Shown: in pieces, positions 1 to 8,637 of the stretch
Numbering within the stretch: position 1 is the first letter of the stretch
Layout: each line of letters starts with the position of its first letter
From: Clostridia bacterium
GTDB taxonomy: Bacteria; Bacillota; Clostridia; Christensenellales; Pumilibacteraceae
Length of the DNA stretch: 64,000 nucleotides
Direction of reading: 5' to 3'
NCBI GenBank assembly: GCA_022791055.1
Contig: JAAVYI010000018.1
Location: 1 to 64,000, forward strand
The notes under the pieces: generated by a model
What the model saw: the letters and a program-made list of their open reading frames with translations, nothing else
Databases searched by the model: none
Told to the model about the DNA's origin: nothing
Made by a program: the position numbers and the translations under genes

Positions 1-7
1 CTCCCCT

Positions 8-83
8 GCTGGAGTAGCTCAATCGGTAGAGCAACTGACTTGTAATCAGTAGGTTGCGGGTTCAAGTCCCATCTCCAGCTCCA
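8..83 (+). tRNA. tRNA-Thr (anticodon TGT)
   Basis: A full cloverleaf is visible. The acceptor stem GCTGGAG pairs with CTCCAGC, the anticodon stem ACTGA/TCAGT encloses the loop CTTGTAA with anticodon TGT, and the T arm contains GGTTCAAGTCC-type sequence. The 3' CCA is encoded at 81-83. The anticodon reads ACA codons, so the amino acid is threonine. It lies 49 bases upstream of tRNA-Tyr and the two probably share a transcript that starts outside the window. Confidence 0.95.
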
Positions 84-85
84 GC

Positions 86-106
86 AAAGCAGCTTCGGCT
101 GCTTTT
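86..106 (+). terminator. small hairpin with T run between the tRNAs
   Basis: AGCAGC TTCG GCTGCT is a perfect 6-bp stem with a stable TTCG tetraloop followed by a short T run. It looks like a weak intrinsic terminator or a processing hairpin between the two tRNAs. The T run is only four bases, so read-through into tRNA-Tyr is likely. Confidence 0.5.
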
Positions 107-132
107 GTAAAAATCAAAGCAACCGATCATAT

Positions 133-217
<85 letters not shown>

Positions 218-219
218 AG

Positions 220-258
220 AAGAAACTTAAACGAATATCCTGTTTAAGTTTCTTTTTT
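220..258 (+). terminator. intrinsic terminator after tRNA-Tyr
   Basis: AAGAAACTTAAAC pairs perfectly with GTTTAAGTTTCTT across a 9-base loop and is followed by a run of T. It ends the tRNA transcript. Confidence 0.85.
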
Positions 259-281
259 ATAATCAAAACGGAGGGCTGCAA

Positions 282-500
282 ATGGCAATTATAACTAAAA
301 TTGAAAAAAGTAACAATTACACCTTGAGAGGCTCTCTTACTTTTGCGAAGCTGAATATAATGATTATACTTATAATGGCGCAAAGTATGTTCGCCTACAA
401 ACATTTGGAAGTGATGACCGTATCAAGTCAGGTTATTCATCTTGATAAAAATACCGACAATCAGCGAATAGAATACCTAAAAACTTCTTTTGACTTATAA
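282..500 (+). pseudogene. decayed small conserved gene with two frame changes
   Basis: An open frame of 72 codons starts at an ATG preceded by GGAGG, but only its two ends look like protein. The start reads MAIITKIEKSNNYTLRG. From about 338 the neighbouring frame gives YFCEAEYNDYTYNGAKYVRL and continues to LQTFGSDDRIKSG, which is hydrophilic and protein-like, while the original frame there gives a run of hydrophobic residues. The original frame resumes near 427 with SQVIHLDKNTDNQRIEYLKT. Joining frames 0, 2 and 0 gives a coherent protein of about 70 residues resembling small conserved Firmicute proteins I recall without a known function; that recollection is not verified here. A 4-base loss near ACTT at 338-343 would explain the first shift. 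The stretch is more AT-rich than its neighbours, which suggests acquired and decaying DNA. Confidence 0.45.
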
Positions 501-622
501 TCAGCCGCAGTTTCATTCTACGCCTTCAGAATTGTCCATGCGCAATCGTTTTCTACATAACAATTTTCAAGTTGTTGCTAGTTTTCGACAGCGTTTTATC
601 TTTAAACCTGCGGAGATGTAAC

Positions 623-1087
623 ATGACTTGGTTTAATTATTACGGACTCATCGTTGTGGTGATCATCATGATTCCCAACATCGTGTATGCGGTCAAGCAT
701 ACGGCCGGTGCGCCCCTTTATCATAATACGGTCGCGGAAATTTTCGAGCAAATCGGCCGATACGCTTGCATGGCGCTCATGGTTTTCAATCTGCCGTATA
801 CTTGGTTCGGCTTTTATTTCCCGTATGCGAAAGTCGTTTATATTGCCGTAAACGCACTATTGGTACTCGCCTATTGCTTGATTTGGGTACTTCTTTGGAA
901 TCGAGACGGTTTACTGAAATCTCTATTGTTATCAATTCTCCCGTCGTGCGTATTTCTGTTTTCGGGTGCAATGATCGCGAGCATTCCGCTCGTCGTATTT
1001 GCAATCGTTTTTGCCGCAACGCACATATTCATTTCGGTAAAAAATACACCGCAGCCGCCCGAAGCTAAATCGATTCAAAACAAATAA
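623..1087 (+). CDS. integral membrane protein of unknown function
   Basis: The 154-residue protein is very hydrophobic, with about five predicted membrane segments (roughly residues 6-24, 45-65, 70-95, 100-122 and 125-145) and a short polar tail. No enzymatic motif is visible. I chose the ATG at 623 because it follows CGGAGATGTAAC and opens directly into the first membrane segment; an in-frame ATG at 572 would add 17 residues with no ribosome binding site in front. It lies 21 bases upstream of the nitrilase-family gene on the same strand, so the two are probably co-transcribed. I do not recognise the family. Confidence 0.75.
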   Translation: MTWFNYYGLIVVVIIMIPNIVYAVKHTAGAPLYHNTVAEIFEQIGRYACMALMVFNLPYTWFGFYFPYAKVVYIAVNALLVLAYCLIWVLLWNRDGLLKSLLLSILPSCVFLFSGAMIASIPLVVFAIVFAATHIFISVKNTPQPPEAKSIQNK

Positions 1088-1108
1088 ATTTTATTTTTCA
1101 GGTGGAAA

Positions 1109-1993
1109 ATGATTCTGAAGATCGCTTTATTGCAAATACAGCCCGGCAAGACGTCGGACGAAAATCTCGAAAAGGGCATAGCCTATTGCCGCCGGGCAAA
1201 GGCATTGGGCGCGGACATTACACTGTTCCCCGAAATGTGGAGCAACGGTTATAACATCTATAACCGCCCTATTGCCGATTGGCAAGCGGAGGCCGTCGAC
1301 GCCGACGGCGGTTTCGTCGCTGCGTTCGGCACGCTGGCCAAAGAACTGGACATGGCGATCGGTGTGACCTTTCTCGAAATACAACCGGGCGCGCCGCGCA
1401 ACAGTCTGGCGCTATTCGACCGTTTCGGCAAGCGACAGTTTGTCTACGCGAAAGTGCACACTTGCGACTTCGACGTCGAGCGCAATCTGACGTCCGGGAA
1501 CGATTTTCATGTTGCCGAACTCGATACAGCTTGTGGGTCGGTCAAGGTCGGCGCGATGATTTGCTACGATCGTGAGTTCCCCGAAAGCGCCCGGATCCTC
1601 ATGCTCAAAGGCGCGGAACTGATTTTGATCCCCAACGCTTGCCCCATGGAAATCAACCGCTTGTCGCAACTGCGGTCGCGGGCGTTTGAGAACATGCTTG
1701 CCGTCGCTACGTGCAACTACCCCGCCGCAGTCCCCGACTGCAACGGGCATTCGAGTGTTTTTGACGGCGTGGCGTACCTGCCAGATGCAAGCGGCTCGCG
1801 CGACACCTGTCTACTGCTAACAGACGAGACGGAAGGCATTTTCACCGCCGAACTCGATCTAGCCATGTTACGCAAGTACCGCGAGACCGAAGTCCACGGC
1901 AACGCATACCGTCGCCCCTCCCTATATCGCCCGCTAACCGACAGCACCGTAGCGCCGCCGTTCATACGCGCCAATCGCCGCTACATAACATAA
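1109..1993 (+). CDS. carbon-nitrogen hydrolase (nitrilase superfamily)
   Basis: This 294-residue cytoplasmic protein has the complete catalytic triad of the nitrilase superfamily: Glu42 in TLFPEMW, Lys115 in YAKVHTCDF, and nucleophile Cys152 in MICYDREFPES. Enzymes of this fold hydrolyse carbon-nitrogen bonds in amides and N-carbamoyl compounds through a cysteine thioester. The length is normal for the amidase and N-carbamoylputrescine-amidase-like branches, but the substrate cannot be read from sequence. A GGTGG ribosome binding site precedes the ATG. It sits between a small membrane protein and a GNAT acetyltransferase on the same strand, which may form a short operon. Confidence 0.88.
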   Translation: MILKIALLQIQPGKTSDENLEKGIAYCRRAKALGADITLFPEMWSNGYNIYNRPIADWQAEAVDADGGFVAAFGTLAKELDMAIGVTFLEIQPGAPRNSLALFDRFGKRQFVYAKVHTCDFDVERNLTSGNDFHVAELDTACGSVKVGAMICYDREFPESARILMLKGAELILIPNACPMEINRLSQLRSRAFENMLAVATCNYPAAVPDCNGHSSVFDGVAYLPDASGSRDTCLLLTDETEGIFTAELDLAMLRKYRETEVHGNAYRRPSLYRPLTDSTVAPPFIRANRRYIT

Positions 1994-2021
1994 TTATAAA
2001 TCGCCGCGCAGAGGTTCATCC

Positions 2022-2585
2022 ATGCCCCAACAAACCGAAATTTCCTATTTTACATGCAATAAACACAACTTCGATAAGTTTTCGCTCGACACATTTATCC
2101 GCAAACAAACCGTCACGCACTGCTGGCGCAAAACACGATCCGGCTATATGTTGCAACCTGTCGCGTACACGGAGGACTGGGATTTAAACGAGCGGCGCGC
2201 CGTTGCCGCAAAAATTTGCGACGGTTTGCAACGCGGCTGTCTCGCATTTGCCGCCGCGCAAGCAAATCGAATTGTCGGGTTTGCTTATGTCGACCGCACG
2301 CTCTTCGGCAATAAGCACCGCTACGTTGCATTGGAAGAACTGTATGTTTCCCAACCGTTTCGCAACCGCGGTATCGGCAGACAACTGTTCGTAAACGCTT
2401 GTAGCGGTGCGCGGTCGCTTGGGGCGACAAGGCTGTACATCTCCGCGCATTCGGCGGAAGAGGTTATCGCCGCCTATCGCCGATTCGGCTGCGAGTACGC
2501 CGAAGAAATCAATCAAACACTTGCCGAAAAAGAGCCTTGCGACTTACAGCTTGCTTTTAATTTGGAAACGCATATCCCGCATTAG
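2022..2585 (+). CDS. GNAT family N-acetyltransferase
   Basis: The 187-residue protein carries the GNAT acetyl-CoA binding signature: a beta strand LEELYVSQPFR followed by the pyrophosphate-binding loop RNRGIGRQLF near residues 115-125, then the ARSLGATRLYISAHS strand and the RRFGCEYAEE segment typical of the C-terminal half. It should transfer an acetyl group from acetyl-CoA to an amine; the acceptor is unknown. The first 60 residues are not recognisable. Its end overlaps the end of the convergent comEC gene by four bases, leaving no room for an independent terminator. Confidence 0.85.
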   Translation: MPQQTEISYFTCNKHNFDKFSLDTFIRKQTVTHCWRKTRSGYMLQPVAYTEDWDLNERRAVAAKICDGLQRGCLAFAAAQANRIVGFAYVDRTLFGNKHRYVALEELYVSQPFRNRGIGRQLFVNACSGARSLGATRLYISAHSAEEVIAAYRRFGCEYAEEINQTLAEKEPCDLQLAFNLETHIPH

Positions 2586-4738
2586 CCGCGAATATATGTC
2601 GCGCCGTTGCGGTAGTCGAAAACAATGCCCGGATCAGAACGCGGCGAAACCTGAAAAAACGGCGTTTCGCCCAAATACCCGGCCGGTAAGTTGGTAATAA
2701 AAATATATTCCGGTAAGCGGTTGAGATACATATAGCAGCGCACAACGCCCAGTCTCGCGCGCACCTCTTCCGCTAAATCCGTATACCTTGTTCTATATCC
2801 CAAAAACAGAATATCCCTTTCGCGTTCCCGCATGGCGTACCCTTGGAAATCGCCGTCCTTATATACGGGACGGATCGGCACATCATCCCCTTGCTCGAAC
2901 ATACGGAGATCGGCGCCGTCCCGAACGAGTATCTGTACTCCTTGCATGGTGCGCGTCGCAGGAAAGTAGACCGTGCCGATTGCATATGTTTGCCGCAGCA
3001 TTACAAGCTGTTTCGCGTTTTCTTCGGTCAGCCCGGTCAGAAATACCGCCTTAATGTTTCGTGCATAACAGTTCTGTAGCGTCCGATGCAGCGCGTCGCC
3101 GTCGTTACAGTCTCCGATCAGATAGACGTCGCGCCCCGTCGAAACGACGCTGGTCACATCTCGATACCCGTCAACGGGGATTATAGCATTATAGTCTCGA
3201 AAATAATGCGCCGGTACCAACGTACAAGCGGCCGCAGCCAACCAAGCGCCGAGCCGTACCCAACGCTTCCCGCGCGGCAACATAAAAAACGGGCTGATGA
3301 GAAAATAGCAAATATACGCCAAAAATGCCGCAACGCTTCCGTATATCAAAATCGACGCGAACGGAATACACGACACGCCGTAAGCTACCGCATCCAACAC
3401 GGCCAAACATACGCCAACTCCTTTGAGAAGGATCGCGGCCGCCGGCACGATCAGCACCGCCAAGCAACTGAATAGCAATAGAATAAAGGTTAGGCTGATG
3501 AGCGGCATCAGCAAAACGTTGGTCAATATCGAATATACTTGTATGCTGTGAAAGTAATAGATCGTCGCCGGCAAAATACCCAACTGCGCAGATGCAGAGA
3601 CCGAGATCGCCGCAGCGATTTTACGCGGCACATGTATTTTCCGCAATCCGCGAGTAAACATACGCGAAAAGCAGATGATCGCAAACACGGCCGAACAGCT
3701 CATAATAAATCCTATGTCAAACATACTAATCGGCATTGCGGTTAATATGACAGTCATAGCAAGCGCGAGCGACGAAAGCGGATCGCGCCGTTGCCCGTCG
3801 ACAAGGGTCAACAATCCCGTTTCGCACATGACCACAGCGCGCACGACGGACGGCGTAAAGCCGACGAAAATCATATATAACAGTAAAATGACCGACGTGA
3901 CCGCACACCGCACCCACCCGGGACAGCGTTTGAGCAAGAATAAGACGGCCGCGGCGATAAACCCGATATGTAAGCCGGAAACCGCCAAGATATGCCCTAA
4001 CCCGCTTATACTGATATAGTCACGGATCGCAAGCGATAGCCCGCGCTTATCGCCGGTCAACATTCCATATGCGAGATCGGCATAATCTTCGCCTAACTGC
4101 GTTTCCAAAGCCGCATATAACCGCGCACGTATTGCTTGCAAACCGGTCATTGTGCCGAATGTAAGCGTACAACTTTCGACCTCGGGATATGCGCGCAGTC
4201 GCACGCGGTCGCGATAAGCCGTCGCGTTCACCCGCAATCCGTTTACCCAACAAACCTCATATAAGTTTCCGCTAAACGCGATGCGATCGCCCGGTTTGGC
4301 AAACTCCATCACCGTCCCCGCCACCGACTCGACATGAATTTCCAATCGTCCGGACACCGATTTTCCGCCTACCCGCACACCGTCCAACAGAAAGATCCCT
4401 TCGCCGTCACGAATGGCCGCAGCGTACACCTCGCCGACTGTCGCATGTTCCTGCGTAAAATCCAATTCATTTCTTTGTTTGACATCACAATAAAAGACAG
4501 TACACGCAACCGCAGCCAATACAGCCGCCAATGCAAAAGTTATCGGAACGCACAGACGCCGCTTGCGCGTCAAAACAGCCGCCATCAGCAGCCCGACCAG
4601 CAATAAGCCGAACAATATAAAGCCCGGGATCGGATACGTCACCGCCAAAAGACAGGTAAAAATCGCTATCACCAAAGCAATAGCGATGACCGGAAAACAT
4701 CGGAAATTTATCACCCTGAATTTTTCTTTCGTAGACAA
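2582..4738 (-). CDS. comEC: ComEC/Rec2-type competence channel with degenerate C-terminal domain
   Basis: The 718-residue polytopic membrane protein starts with two or three membrane segments, continues with a periplasmic OB-like region (about 60-190), then the multi-membrane Competence domain (about 215-500) with the family motif LGHILAVSGLHIG. ComEC forms the channel that carries single-stranded transforming DNA across the cytoplasmic membrane. The last 190 residues occupy the place of the metallo-beta-lactamase-like nuclease domain, but the expected HxHxDH metal site is absent: the equivalent strand reads AVFLTGLTEENAKQL. The start appears to be a TTG behind AAGGCGG. It lies 61 bases downstream of hisIE on the same strand and could receive transcripts from the histidine operon. 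Confidence 0.85.
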   Translation of the reverse strand: MSTKEKFRVINFRCFPVIAIALVIAIFTCLLAVTYPIPGFILFGLLLVGLLMAAVLTRKRRLCVPITFALAAVLAAVACTVFYCDVKQRNELDFTQEHATVGEVYAAAIRDGEGIFLLDGVRVGGKSVSGRLEIHVESVAGTVMEFAKPGDRIAFSGNLYEVCWVNGLRVNATAYRDRVRLRAYPEVESCTLTFGTMTGLQAIRARLYAALETQLGEDYADLAYGMLTGDKRGLSLAIRDYISISGLGHILAVSGLHIGFIAAAVLFLLKRCPGWVRCAVTSVILLLYMIFVGFTPSVVRAVVMCETGLLTLVDGQRRDPLSSLALAMTVILTAMPISMFDIGFIMSCSAVFAIICFSRMFTRGLRKIHVPRKIAAAISVSASAQLGILPATIYYFHSIQVYSILTNVLLMPLISLTFILLLFSCLAVLIVPAAAILLKGVGVCLAVLDAVAYGVSCIPFASILIYGSVAAFLAYICYFLISPFFMLPRGKRWVRLGAWLAAAACTLVPAHYFRDYNAIIPVDGYRDVTSVVSTGRDVYLIGDCNDGDALHRTLQNCYARNIKAVFLTGLTEENAKQLVMLRQTYAIGTVYFPATRTMQGVQILVRDGADLRMFEQGDDVPIRPVYKDGDFQGYAMRERERDILFLGYRTRYTDLAEEVRARLGVVRCYMYLNRLPEYIFITNLPAGYLGETPFFQVSPRSDPGIVFDYRNGATYIRG

Positions 4739-4799
4739 AACGTTTACCGCCTTACTCTTTTACGCGTAATGCAAGGCATCATATAACAGCCGATACAGC

Positions 4800-5429
4800 T
4801 CAATAATTGCGTTTACGCTCCGCCGCGTGCCGATCTTCCAATACCTGCATGACCTCTTCAAACTCGAGTCCCCTGTCGTGCATCAAAACCAACGTATGAT
4901 AATACAGATCGGCCAGTTCGCCGGCCAATTCCGCGCGGTCGTTTTTCATAGCCGCGATGATCGTCTCCGACGCTTCCTCTCCGACCTTTTTGCAAATCTT
5001 TTCAACACCCTTTTGCAACAGATAATTGGTATACGAGCCTTCCTGCGGGTTTTCAGCACGGTCGCAAATGGTTGCGACGTTCTTATACAAAACAGACAGA
5101 TTACCGACACGTTTCCATGTTTTGAGTGAACGGAAAAAGCAGCTACGCGCACCGGTATGACATGCCGGGCCGGTTTGTATTACGCGCAACAGAATGCTGT
5201 CACAGTCGCAATCTGTCAAGATCTCGATGACCTCTTGCACATGTCCGCTGGTTTCGCCCTTACGCCACAAAGTTTTGCGGCTACGGCTGAAGTAATACGC
5301 TTGCCCCGTCTTAAGCGTCAGCTCGAGCGCTTCTCGATTCATATATGCCTGCATCAACACCTCATTGGTATACGCATCGACCGCAATCGCCGGTACTAGC
5401 CCATGTTGATTGAATACTATTTCACACAT
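4800..5429 (-). CDS. hisIE: bifunctional phosphoribosyl-AMP cyclohydrolase / phosphoribosyl-ATP pyrophosphatase
   Basis: The 209-residue protein fuses HisI (about 1-110) and HisE (about 115-205). The HisI part has the zinc site residues in TDCDCDS and [12 protein letters not shown]; the HisE part has the all-alpha pyrophosphohydrolase segment [14 protein letters not shown] with its acidic metal ligands. Together they catalyse the second and third steps of histidine synthesis. The gene overlaps hisA by 13 bases and is the last gene of the histidine operon. The fusion order and the length are normal. Confidence 0.95.
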   Translation of the reverse strand: MCEIVFNQHGLVPAIAVDAYTNEVLMQAYMNREALELTLKTGQAYYFSRSRKTLWRKGETSGHVQEVIEILTDCDCDSILLRVIQTGPACHTGARSCFFRSLKTWKRVGNLSVLYKNVATICDRAENPQEGSYTNYLLQKGVEKICKKVGEEASETIIAAMKNDRAELAGELADLYYHTLVLMHDRGLEFEEVMQVLEDRHAAERKRNY

Positions 5430-6136
5430 AATAGCTCCATTGCCTCCCGCACGCTAAAGTTTTTTTGATAAATTGCCTTACCCAAGATCGCGCCGTACAC
5501 GCCTTCGCGTCGGAGCGCCGTCAAATCGTCCAGACTTTTGACGCCGCCGCTCGCAATCACTTGTAGCCCGGTCGCCTCGCCGAACGCTTTGCAAGCCGCC
5601 ACATTGACGCCCGTCAGCGCGCCGTCCCTGGAAATATCGGTAAAGATCACCGTTTGTATCCCACAGTCGGCCATACACCGCCCCAAATCGACACCCGAAA
5701 TTTGCGAAACTTCCGTCCAACCGCGCACGGCCGCCTTGCCGTCCTTACAGTCAATGCCGCAAGCGATACGCGCCGCGCCGTACTGCGTCACACAGGATGC
5801 GACAAAATCGGGATCTTCACAGCAAACCGTTCCCAATATCACACGGCCAACGCCCAAGCCCAACCGTCGATCCACGTCGGCCCTCGTTCGGATCCCGCCC
5901 CCCAGTTGTACCGGCAATGCCGTTTCACGCACAATATCCCCGATCACGTCCAAATTACAATCAGAACCGTCGCGGGCGCCGTTTAAATCGACAACGTGTA
6001 GATATTCCGCGCCTTGCGCTTTCCATTGTAACGCGATTGCAACCGGATCACCGTACACGGTGACTTGCTCGAAATCGCCCTGATACAGCCGCACGCACTG
6101 CCGATCATAAATATCGATTGCCGGAAACAGTTTCAT
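5417..6136 (-). CDS. hisA: ProFAR isomerase HisA
   Basis: The 239-residue TIM-barrel enzyme begins [20 protein letters not shown], the HisA signature that carries the catalytic aspartate, and has a second phosphate-binding repeat in [12 protein letters not shown] and [12 protein letters not shown]. It isomerises ProFAR to PRFAR. HisA and HisF are paralogues; the opening [16 protein letters not shown] assigns this copy to HisA. It overlaps hisB by four bases. The PRFAR-using enzyme pair HisHF is not next to it. Confidence 0.93.
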   Translation of the reverse strand: MKLFPAIDIYDRQCVRLYQGDFEQVTVYGDPVAIALQWKAQGAEYLHVVDLNGARDGSDCNLDVIGDIVRETALPVQLGGGIRTRADVDRRLGLGVGRVILGTVCCEDPDFVASCVTQYGAARIACGIDCKDGKAAVRGWTEVSQISGVDLGRCMADCGIQTVIFTDISRDGALTGVNVAACKAFGEATGLQVIASGGVKSLDDLTALRREGVYGAILGKAIYQKNFSVREAMELLCVK

Positions 6137-6711
6137 TCCAGCACCCCTTTACTACTGGGGATCGCCGTCCCCGTCACGCGAATCGCCGCACGCAACGCGC
6201 GCGCAAACGCCTTAAAAATCGCCTCGGTCATATGGTGCTTGTTGCTACCCGCCAAAATATCGATATGTACCGTCAAGCCGGCATTAAAGGTCAACGCGCG
6301 AAAAAACTCCTCATTCAGCTGCGCGTCATATGTACCGATACTGCCAGTCATCGGCGCATTGTATGCCAGATACGGCCGACCGCTTACGTCGATGACGACA
6401 CGCGCCAAACTTTCGTCCATCGGCACAAACGACACCGCATAGCGTTCGATGCCCTTTTTATCCCCAAGCGCCTGCGCGATCGCCTTACCCAAAACGATCG
6501 CAATATCTTCCACACTGTGATGATCGTCAACCTTTGTATCGCCGACGCAACGAAGCGTTACGTCGAATGCGCCGTGACAGGCAAACAATTCCAACATGTG
6601 ATCCAAAAATCCGACGCCCGTATTTACAGAACACGCGCCCGTCCCGTCCAAATCCAATTCGAGCGCAATATCGGTCTCTTTCGTTTTTCGATTTAATTTC
6701 GCCTTTCGCAT
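6133..6711 (-). CDS. hisB: imidazoleglycerol-phosphate dehydratase
   Basis: The 192-residue protein is a stand-alone dehydratase without the N-terminal phosphatase found in enterobacteria. It shows the manganese-binding motifs GFLDHMLELFACHG and DDHHSVEDIAI, and the second-half repeat NKHHMTEAIFKA. It converts imidazoleglycerol phosphate to imidazole-acetol phosphate. It is translationally coupled to hisA (ATGA overlap) and lies 31 bases after hisD. Confidence 0.96.
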   Translation of the reverse strand: MRKAKLNRKTKETDIALELDLDGTGACSVNTGVGFLDHMLELFACHGAFDVTLRCVGDTKVDDHHSVEDIAIVLGKAIAQALGDKKGIERYAVSFVPMDESLARVVIDVSGRPYLAYNAPMTGSIGTYDAQLNEEFFRALTFNAGLTVHIDILAGSNKHHMTEAIFKAFARALRAAIRVTGTAIPSSKGVLE

Positions 6712-6742
6712 TTCCGTCTCCCTGCCGATCGTATCGGCGCGC

Positions 6743-7999
6743 CTATATTCTTACCTTGATCGCATTCGCGTGCGCAAACAGTCCTTCGGTTTGCGCCAGC
6801 GTCATAATGTCCTGCGCATCCGCCATAAGCGCCGTTTCGGTATAACGCACTACACTCATACGCTTGGTATACTGGTCAACCCCCAGCGCCGAAAAGAATC
6901 GCGCCGTACCGCTGGTCGGCAGTACGTGATTCGGGCCGGCATAGTAATCCCCGATCGGCTCCGGCGTGTAATGTCCCATGAAGACCGCTCCCGCATTGCG
7001 GATCGCCGGCAAAAGCGCATCCGGATCGGCTACGCACAATTCCAAATGCTCGGGCGCCACACGGTTCGCCAACGCGACTGCCTCGCGCATATCGGACACC
7101 AGCACGACAGCCCCATGATTCTCCAACGCCTTGGCGGCGATGTCCCGTTTAGGTAGCTTTTCCAACTGCTGTGTCACGCATAGTTGCGTCTTTTTTGTCA
7201 ATTCTATATCATTTGTGATCAACATGCTCATTGAAAGCTCGTCATGTTCGGCCTGCGACAGAATGTCTGCGGCCAAAAATTCGGGATTTGCCGTCGCATC
7301 GGCCAAAATCAAGATCTCACTCGGCCCCGCGATCATATCGATCCCGACGTCGCCGTAGACCTCCCGCTTGGCTACAGCCACATAGATATTGCCGGGACCG
7401 CTGATAACGTCGACCCGCGGAATCGTCTCCGTGCCATACGCCAACGCCGCGACCGCTTGCGCGCCGCCGATCTTGAAAATACGTTCGATTCCGCACTCGC
7501 AGGCAGCCACAACGGTCAACGGATTGAGCGTCCCTCCCGGCGCCGGCGTTACCATAACGATTTCATTGACGCCCGCGACCATGGCCGGACACGCGCACAT
7601 CAGCACCGAACTGGGGTACGCCGCTTTTCCGCCCGGCACATAAATACCCGCGCGGTCGACCGCTCGTATCACATAGCCGGTTGTACGTCCGTTTTCCGTT
7701 TGTACGTTATCGGGGCGCAACTGCCGTTTATGATAGGCAATAATATTGTCCCGAGCGCGCCGCAACGCCGCCAGTGTCTCTTTCGGTACTTGCGCATACG
7801 CCGCCTGCCTTTCTTCGGGCGTAACCGTCAGCGCGCCCGCATAGCGGTCAAACTTTTCGGTATACGCGCTGAGTGCGCTGTCGCCGTGCGCGCGCACGTC
7901 CGCAATAATCGACTTGACTGTTTGGTTGACAGCATCCTTATTCAACTGCGAGCGGCGAAGTAGTTTTTCGATCTCCGCTTGCTCTCGAACGATTTTCAT
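6743..7999 (-). CDS. hisD: histidinol dehydrogenase
   Basis: The 418-residue, NAD-dependent enzyme catalyses the last two oxidations of histidine synthesis. Family signatures are visible: the IAGPSEILILADATANPEFLAADILSQAEHD block (here around residues 220-250) with the zinc-ligand Gln and His, and the downstream NRVAPEHLELCV and GNHVLPTSG-like segment PNHVLPTSGTARF. The length is typical. It overlaps hisG by four bases, indicating translational coupling. Confidence 0.96.
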   Translation of the reverse strand: MKIVREQAEIEKLLRRSQLNKDAVNQTVKSIIADVRAHGDSALSAYTEKFDRYAGALTVTPEERQAAYAQVPKETLAALRRARDNIIAYHKRQLRPDNVQTENGRTTGYVIRAVDRAGIYVPGGKAAYPSSVLMCACPAMVAGVNEIVMVTPAPGGTLNPLTVVAACECGIERIFKIGGAQAVAALAYGTETIPRVDVISGPGNIYVAVAKREVYGDVGIDMIAGPSEILILADATANPEFLAADILSQAEHDELSMSMLITNDIELTKKTQLCVTQQLEKLPKRDIAAKALENHGAVVLVSDMREAVALANRVAPEHLELCVADPDALLPAIRNAGAVFMGHYTPEPIGDYYAGPNHVLPTSGTARFFSALGVDQYTKRMSVVRYTETALMADAQDIMTLAQTEGLFAHANAIKVRI

Positions 8000-8634
8000 T
8001 TTGTGTCCTCCACCGCCGCAACGATCCGATCGATCAGCGGCTTTATCTCTTTATACTTGATTTTCAGACTGACTTTGTTGACAACCAGGCGCGCCGTGAT
8101 TTCGCAAATTTCTTCCAACACCACCAGCCCGTTCGCCTCCAGCGTCTTGCCGCTTTCCACAATATCGACAATGACGTCCGATAACCCCACCACCGGCCCC
8201 AATTCGACAGAGCCGTTCAATTTGATGATGTCAACGCTAATACCCTGCCTGTCATAATACCCTTTTGCAATGTGTTCGTACTTCGTTGCGACCCGCAAAT
8301 TGCTGTTGGTGATGACGTCGCGTTGCTGCGGATACCCCGCGACACACATACGGCACGCCCCGAAACGCAGATCGGCGACCTCGTAAATGTCCCGATCGCT
8401 TTCCAAAAGTGTATCTTTACCCGCGACTCCTAAGTCGGCCGCGCCGCGCTCGATATACGTCGGCACGTCCCCCGGCTTAACAAAAATAAACTTATATTTT
8501 TTATCGGCGTCATACAGAACGAGCTTGCGCGTCGGCACTTTGAGCGGTGAGCAGTCGACCCCGCACATGGATAGCAGTTCGATCGTTTTATCGGCCAAAC
8601 GGCCTTTCGCCAGCGCTATTGTGATCGGTTCCAT
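7996..8634 (-). CDS. hisG: ATP phosphoribosyltransferase, short form (HisG-S)
   Basis: At 212 residues this is the short catalytic subunit without the C-terminal regulatory domain. It has the PRPP-binding signature LEANGLVVLEEI preceded by DIVESGKTL, and the N-terminal IALAKGRLADKTIELL. Short HisG works with HisZ, which is encoded immediately upstream, to perform the first committed step of histidine synthesis. The ribosome binding site GGAGG overlaps the end of hisZ. Confidence 0.96.
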   Translation of the reverse strand: MEPITIALAKGRLADKTIELLSMCGVDCSPLKVPTRKLVLYDADKKYKFIFVKPGDVPTYIERGAADLGVAGKDTLLESDRDIYEVADLRFGACRMCVAGYPQQRDVITNSNLRVATKYEHIAKGYYDRQGISVDIIKLNGSVELGPVVGLSDVIVDIVESGKTLEANGLVVLEEICEITARLVVNKVSLKIKYKEIKPLIDRIVAAVEDTK

Positions 8635-8637
8635 TTC

